Below, one piece after another: positions 5,285 through 9,340 of a stretch of 9,340 nucleotides of DNA. Origin of the DNA: Flavobacteriales bacterium UBA720 (GTDB lineage Bacteria > Bacteroidota > Bacteroidia > Flavobacteriales > Weeksellaceae); assembly GCA_002297505.1 (NCBI GenBank), contig DBLQ01000130.1:1-9340 (forward strand), read 5' to 3'. The notes under the pieces were generated by a model. That model was not told the DNA's origin. It made no database searches and saw nothing but the letters and a program-made list of their open reading frames with translations. Positions within the stretch are counted from its first letter, which is position 1, and the number at the start of each line of letters is the position of its first letter. Position numbers and translations under genes: made by a program.

Positions 5285-7281
5285 TCTTTATTCATGAGAT
5301 GCTGCAAATCAGGATCATTAGCAATTCTTTCCATTTCACTCGTTATGATCTGAAGAATATCGGTTTTAACACTTTTGTAATTTTTTTCAATTTCATCCCG
5401 CATACAGTCATTGCCATCATTATTCAAAAAAGAACGAATTTCCGGAATCTTTTGATAATGTTTTTCTTCTGCTGAAAGTTTTTCAGCATCGACGACAATT
5501 TGAGAATGAAAGATCTTCTGTTCGATCCTCTCATCAAAATTATCCGAAACAGCGCCTACAAAAAAGCCTTGAGTGAGAGTGGATATTTTAGAAGCAGGAA
5601 TCAGGCTGTCCAACTGTGTTGAAATCGACGTGGAAGTATCATTCCTGTTGATCGATATACTCTGTCTTTTCTGTAAAACTTTACCAAACCTTTCCGATAG
5701 TGTTTTTGCGGTTTCCCCAACCACCTGTCCACTGAAAATGTTTCCAACCGTATTCTGAATCACCTTGCTTTCTTTATCTCCATAATCTCTTGTTAATTGA
5801 GAAAAATCCTGAAATCCCAAGCAAACAGAAACTTTATTACTCCTTGCTGTTGCGATCAGGTTATCGAGTCCTCTGAAATAAATGGTAGGCAATTCATCAA
5901 TAATGACTGAACTTTTTAATTGTCCTTTTTTGTTGATTAGCTTTACAATCCTTGAGTTGTATAGGCCCAGTGCTGCAGAATAGATATTCTGCCGGTCAGG
6001 GTTATTTCCTACACATAAAATCTTCGGCTGCTTGGGATTATTGATGTCCAGTGAAAAATCGTCTCCCGTCATCACCCAGTACAATTGAGGCGAGATCATT
6101 CTTGATAGCGGGATCTTTGCTGAGGCGATCTGTCCCTGTAATTGATCCTGCGCACCGCCCTGCCATGCATCCATAAAAGGGGAGAGATAGTTTTCCAATT
6201 CGGAATAGGAGGTCAAAATCGTGAATACGTCTTCATATTTCTTGTTGAGCAGTTCTATAGCGTGAGGGAATGTACAGTATTTACCGTTCTCATATATTTT
6301 CAGAAACCAGATAATGGCAGCTAAAAGAATAATCGGACTTTCAACGAAGAAATCACCCTGTTTCTGTATCCAGCTTCTGTTCAAATTCAGCATAATGGTG
6401 TAAGCCGCTTCGTAGGCATCTGAAATATCCGTCATAAATTCAGGATTTAAGGGATTACACCGATGGCTTCTTCTGGGATCATCAAAATTAATCACGTAAA
6501 ACTTCGGCTTTACCCTGTAAGCATCTGAATGTTTTAGAAGATGATTAAAGGCTATGGTTGAAAGGTCATCAAATTTAAAATCATAGATATACATGGAGAA
6601 GCCTTTCTCAATATGCTGCCTGATATAGTTATTAACGACGGCATAAGATTTTCCTGAGCCCGGTGTCCCCAATACAATGGTCGCACGGAAAGGGTTAACG
6701 ACATTGATCCATCCCATATGCCAGTTGCCATGATAGTAAAATTTCGTGGCAAGGTTGACCGAATATTCATTGTAAAGTAATTTGGTCTCTTGTTGAAAGC
6801 TTTCATTTTCATTGTTGAAAACGTCGGTCATCAGATTTGTTGTTAACAAACGGCTAATCCAAACGCCCGCCTGCATCAGAAGAATATATCCGGCACCAGT
6901 TGATAAAATATAAAAGGAGGTGGCGGCGGATTCTGGAAGTTCTAATAGAAATGAATTAAAAAAGAATAATACGGTTCCAATAGAAAAATTGATCAGTATT
7001 TTTTTCCAGCTGATCTTTTCATTTTTAACCCCTTTTGTCCCCAAACAACTAAGGCCCAATAATAAAACGGCAAACAGTTTAGAATAAAGTGGGTGAGAAA
7101 ATAACCCTGCTGTTTTATTAAAGTTTTGGAGTATTTTATTGATGAGCTCCAAGGTCCATTGTCTTTGCGCAAAAAATCCGTAGCAAAACCAATAAAGGTG
7201 CATTATCACCAGAATAATGCTGACCGCTCTCATAAAGCCCATGATTTTGGCGAGTCCTCTCAAGTCGTCTTCTCCCTGCAC
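5281..7281 (-). CDS. mobC: MobC, VirD4/TraG-type coupling ATPase
   Basis: The 666-residue protein is the conjugal coupling ATPase of CTnDOT-type elements, which links the relaxosome to the transfer channel at the inner membrane. Hydrophobic helices near 18-36, 66-80, 98-113 and 122-140 anchor it. The Walker A motif GTPGSGKS is at 205-212, and Walker B-like SSVIIDELP at 457-465 with D462 and E463. The conserved stretches VNPFRATIVLGTPGSGKSYA, QGDFFVESPIILLAAIIW and DAWQGGAQDQLQGQIASAKI agree with MobC proteins of Bacteroidetes elements. The start is a GTG at 7281; the N-terminal MQGEDDLRGLAKIM matches the usual MobC start as I recall it. The frame stays open for 47 codons upstream without an ATG, GTG or TTG. 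It lies 234 bp after mobB and its stop codon is within the terminator shared with rteC. The length is normal for the family and the frame is intact. Confidence 0.95.
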   Translation of the reverse strand: MQGEDDLRGLAKIMGFMRAVSIILVIMHLYWFCYGFFAQRQWTLELINKILQNFNKTAGLFSHPLYSKLFAVLLLGLSCLGTKGVKNEKISWKKILINFSIGTVLFFFNSFLLELPESAATSFYILSTGAGYILLMQAGVWISRLLTTNLMTDVFNNENESFQQETKLLYNEYSVNLATKFYYHGNWHMGWINVVNPFRATIVLGTPGSGKSYAVVNNYIRQHIEKGFSMYIYDFKFDDLSTIAFNHLLKHSDAYRVKPKFYVINFDDPRRSHRCNPLNPEFMTDISDAYEAAYTIMLNLNRSWIQKQGDFFVESPIILLAAIIWFLKIYENGKYCTFPHAIELLNKKYEDVFTILTSYSELENYLSPFMDAWQGGAQDQLQGQIASAKIPLSRMISPQLYWVMTGDDFSLDINNPKQPKILCVGNNPDRQNIYSAALGLYNSRIVKLINKKGQLKSSVIIDELPTIYFRGLDNLIATARSNKVSVCLGFQDFSQLTRDYGDKESKVIQNTVGNIFSGQVVGETAKTLSERFGKVLQKRQSISINRNDTSTSISTQLDSLIPASKISTLTQGFFVGAVSDNFDERIEQKIFHSQIVVDAEKLSAEEKHYQKIPEIRSFLNNDGNDCMRDEIEKNYKSVKTDILQIITSEMERIANDPDLQHLMNKD

Positions 7282-7515
7282 TTCTATACTATTTAAAGGT
7301 TCGGGGGGTAAGTTATGAGATTGGCTTATCCGTGATTTGATGATGGCGCTTATAGGAGAAGAAAGGCTGATTTTGTCTTTCTGAAATTGCTTATGAACTG
7401 GGGTTTGAACATTCTCAGTCCTTCAGCAAACTTTTTAAGATAAAGACAAATGTCTCACCTTTGGAGTTCAGAAGATTGTTCAATTAAAGTTTTTACTCTG
7501 GATGATCTACCGGAT

Positions 7516-8793
7516 TCACGAATGTTTTTTGCGTTTGCGTTTGTTTTTCATCTTTTTTTCAAAATCAAGTTCCTCATCATCTTCTCCCTGCGCTTGCGGT
7601 ACTAAGCTGTCTATTGCTCCGAATAGATCTTTAGCGGTATCTGTATCCATCATGTCTAAGAATTGATCTAATGTCGGAAGAAAATTGGTATCATGCGACG
7701 TAGTCGATTTATTATATATTTGTTCAGCTCCTTTATCATAGGGTTTGAGATTGTCATTCCAGCACTCGTTGAATGCGTTGGCAGAACATTCTTTTCCCAA
7801 ACGTGATCCATTCCATACCGTTTTCGACTGATGATCAATAAAAGTCATTCCGTAAATTCTTCCCAGATCATTTTTCCGGATTACCGTATTAATGCCTTCT
7901 TTCTGTAATTTTTTTGTAAATGATTTTTCATCGTTGGAAGATTGCAATGCAAGTACAATTTTTTCTTTTAGTTTTTCTCTCTCAGAAAGACTGGTCATTT
8001 TTTCCTTGCTGGATTCAAAGTGCTTTTCCAATGAATCGAGTCCAGCCTTTTTTCCAAACAGCGATGCTTTAAAAGGATTTCCTGTTTTTTTACAATTACT
8101 ATCTGTCGGAAAATACAGCAAACCTCTTTGCGAATAACCGTTCATTTCTCCTTCCACTTTTTCTGCGGTAATATGGTAAAGAGAGAGCAGCGCATTGTAT
8201 TCACCAAATGACTGAAATTGATACTGAGAACTGATATTCCTTACCACTGAGGCGATCTGACTTTTGACATCCCCTCTCTTATAATCGACGGGCTTAAAAA
8301 TAGGGTTGTTTAATTTAATTTCTTTTTTCAGGGCAGGTAACAATCCGAATTGCTCTTCAAGTTCCCGGCATACTTTCATCGAACGGACCTTTTCAAATTT
8401 ATCAGAGATCTTTCTTCCCTCTTCATCCACACAGACTGAAACAATATGAATATGACTTCGGTCTATATCCGTATGTTTAAATACAACAAACGGCTGTTCT
8501 CCATAGCCCATCTCTTGCATATATTGCTGAGCCATCAGTCTGTATTGCTCATCAGAAACATCGTGTTTAGGATCTGGATTTAAAGAAATATGCAGGGTAT
8601 GTTTTTCTGTATTTCGATTCGCCAAAAGGTAAGGCTCAAATGATCTCGCCAATTGAGCAACAGAATACTTCCCGTCAGCTGTCTCGATCATTTTGTTGGT
8701 CAGCAGTATTTCTCCTTTCTCATTTTCAATTTTCATATTATTGTAGGACAATGCACCATACAAATTGCTGCTTCTTCCGATTTTGGCAATCAT
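7516..8793 (-). CDS. mobB: MobB relaxase (mobilization nuclease)
   Basis: The 425-residue protein is the relaxase that nicks oriT and stays bound to the 5' end of the transferred strand. The N-terminal relaxase/mobilization nuclease domain shows the three-histidine metal motif HTDIDRSHIHI (H107, H114, H116). Before it lie HTLHISLNP (65-73) and N-terminal tyrosines Y12 and Y17 in SSNLYGALSYNN, one of which is the probable nicking residue. Residues beyond about 260 are a helical, charged region, and the tail ends in a basic KNKRKRKKHS. Length and motif order agree with the MobB relaxases of CTnDOT-like elements. It follows mobA by only four bases, so translation is probably coupled, and precedes mobC by 234 bp. 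No frameshift or missing motif is visible. Which tyrosine acts cannot be settled from sequence alone. Confidence 0.93.
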   Translation of the reverse strand: MIAKIGRSSNLYGALSYNNMKIENEKGEILLTNKMIETADGKYSVAQLARSFEPYLLANRNTEKHTLHISLNPDPKHDVSDEQYRLMAQQYMQEMGYGEQPFVVFKHTDIDRSHIHIVSVCVDEEGRKISDKFEKVRSMKVCRELEEQFGLLPALKKEIKLNNPIFKPVDYKRGDVKSQIASVVRNISSQYQFQSFGEYNALLSLYHITAEKVEGEMNGYSQRGLLYFPTDSNCKKTGNPFKASLFGKKAGLDSLEKHFESSKEKMTSLSEREKLKEKIVLALQSSNDEKSFTKKLQKEGINTVIRKNDLGRIYGMTFIDHQSKTVWNGSRLGKECSANAFNECWNDNLKPYDKGAEQIYNKSTTSHDTNFLPTLDQFLDMMDTDTAKDLFGAIDSLVPQAQGEDDEELDFEKKMKNKRKRKKHS

Positions 8794-8797
8794 CTTA

Positions 8798-9232
8798 TCA
8801 TTCGTTTTTTAGATGTTTTTGATTAAATTCTTCGGTCAATTGAATTACTTTCTTGAATATCTTCACCATTTCTATCGTTTGCTTTTCCAATTTAAAAAGT
8901 AAGACCGACGCTTTTTTCTCAGAAAAATGAGTATAAAGCAGTTTAACAATTTGATTATAATTGACACCAACTGAACGAAACTGGCTGTGAAATGAGGTCA
9001 GCCTCATATAAAAATCAATGGTTCCTTTATCCAATTTCACAGTCTTTACCGTCTTTTCGAAAATACAGGAGGTTATAAAATGAGCTTTTACAGTCATTCC
9101 TGATTGGTCAAAAAGTTCAAGAAAACGGGAGTGTTCTACTTCATTAAAAGAGATCGTGTACCGATTCTTAGCAGGGTCAGCCTTAGGACGGCGTCCTATT
9201 CTTTTCTTTTGTTTATCATTTCGTTCATTCAT
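8798..9232 (-). CDS. mobA: MobA relaxosome accessory protein
   Basis: The 144-residue protein opens with a basic tail (KQKKRIGRRPKADPAKNRY) and a ribbon-helix-helix-like segment (YTISFNEVEHSRFLELFDQS, then a helix through TVKAHFITSCIF), the usual DNA-binding part of relaxosome accessory proteins. Its middle carries SVGVNYNQIVKLL (residues 87-99), which corresponds to the G-x-N-x-N-Q-I motif of bacterial mobilization accessory proteins. The C-terminal third is a charged helix. In CTnDOT-type elements MobA binds near oriT and helps the relaxase. The gene is first in the mobA-mobB-mobC unit, directly after a hairpin-rich non-coding stretch that is the likely oriT, and ends four bases before the mobB ATG. 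The start at 9232 (MNERND) keeps the basic tail. Confidence 0.9.
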   Translation of the reverse strand: MNERNDKQKKRIGRRPKADPAKNRYTISFNEVEHSRFLELFDQSGMTVKAHFITSCIFEKTVKTVKLDKGTIDFYMRLTSFHSQFRSVGVNYNQIVKLLYTHFSEKKASVLLFKLEKQTIEMVKIFKKVIQLTEEFNQKHLKNE

Positions 9233-9340
9233 AATCCATACGTTTAATCTTACAAAACATCGACTTCGGAGACTGTTTCTGCCCCCTGCAAGGGCAAGTT
9301 GTTTTCAGCATCCGAAAATTTTTCGAGATGCTCAAAACAC
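9233..9340. other. Candidate oriT region upstream of mobA
   Basis: This non-coding end of the window lies directly upstream of the mobA-mobB operon, where the transfer origin of CTnDOT-type mobilization modules is expected. It contains two inverted repeats: a G+C-rich 5-bp stem (TGCCC / GGGCA, 9280-9296) around CCTGCAA, and a long hairpin at 9300-9339. Relaxosome sites typically combine such a repeat with a nick site close by. No nick site can be assigned from sequence alone, and the mobA promoter may also lie here. The region runs off the window, so the right border is unknown. Confidence 0.5.
9300..9339. repeat. Long imperfect hairpin near the mob operon
   Basis: TGTTTT, AGCATC and CGAAA on the left pair with TTTCG, GATGCT and AAAACA on the right, with one C-C mismatch (9306/9333) and one bulged A (9326). 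About 17 of the pairs form around a short AT loop. Neither side has a clean T-run following the stem within the window, so it is more likely a protein-binding or oriT structure than a terminator. Confidence 0.6.

Noticed and set aside
5230..5475. 81-codon plus-strand frame after rteC
   Set aside because: It lies antisense to the mobC 3' end and runs through the terminator hairpin; hydrophobic stretches reflect the AT-rich complement.
6552..6812. 86-codon minus-strand frame inside mobC
   Set aside because: It is an alternative frame across the Walker A region of an intact, conserved gene.
7359..7413. Small frame starting MFKPQF between mobB and mobC
   Set aside because: About 20 codons only, with no motif and no convincing ribosome site.
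7282..7425. N-terminal extension of mobC
   Set aside because: The frame is open but has no ATG, GTG or TTG, and the GTG at 7281 gives the family-typical N-terminus.
1..9340. CRISPR array, tRNA, rRNA or insertion sequence
   Set aside because: No regularly spaced repeats, no tRNA-like or rRNA-like stretches, and no transposase frame were seen.

Overview
The window looks like part of an integrative and conjugative element (ICE) of the CTnDOT/RteC type from a flavobacterium, most likely Chryseobacterium or a close relative. The pointers are AT-rich DNA, genes without strong Shine-Dalgarno sites, promoter boxes of the Bacteroidetes type (TAnnTTTG), a DUF6520-type exported peptide, a TPR/membrane/AraC-type regulator, and a MobA-MobB-MobC set next to RteC. 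The taxon is inferred from these protein families, not from a marker gene.

Left part (about 120-2363, all minus strand): a compact four-gene unit read leftwards. It holds a 72-aa predicted lipoprotein, a 55-aa Cys-containing protein, a 480-aa MauE/DoxX-like membrane protein with a long extracytoplasmic C-terminal domain, and a 93-aa DUF6520-like exported protein. It ends in a strong hairpin terminator at 120-137. Bases 1-119 hold nothing I can support.

Middle (2364-5284): a 279-bp divergent promoter region carries two near-identical 14-bp palindromes 22 bp apart, a flanking inverted repeat, and a minus-strand terminator-like hairpin. Rightwards from it run a membrane-anchored TPR/AraC-type regulator (569 aa) and, 42 bp later, rteC (280 aa), which in CTnDOT controls excision. 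A perfect 14-bp stem at 5245-5284 separates rteC from the converging mobilization genes.

Right part (5281-9340, minus strand): the mobilization module mobA (relaxosome accessory), mobB (relaxase) and mobC (VirD4/TraG-type coupling ATPase), in that transcription order. The roughly 100 bp upstream of mobA are rich in inverted repeats and are the best oriT candidate.

Working model: MobA and MobB process oriT, MobC delivers the nucleoprotein to the transfer channel, and RteC links excision to a signal. No RteA/RteB-type two-component pair lies beside rteC in this window. The membrane-bound TPR/AraC regulator occupies that place and may respond to an envelope signal. The divergent operon (redox membrane protein plus small exported or Cys-containing proteins) is the least understood part and probably the regulator's target.
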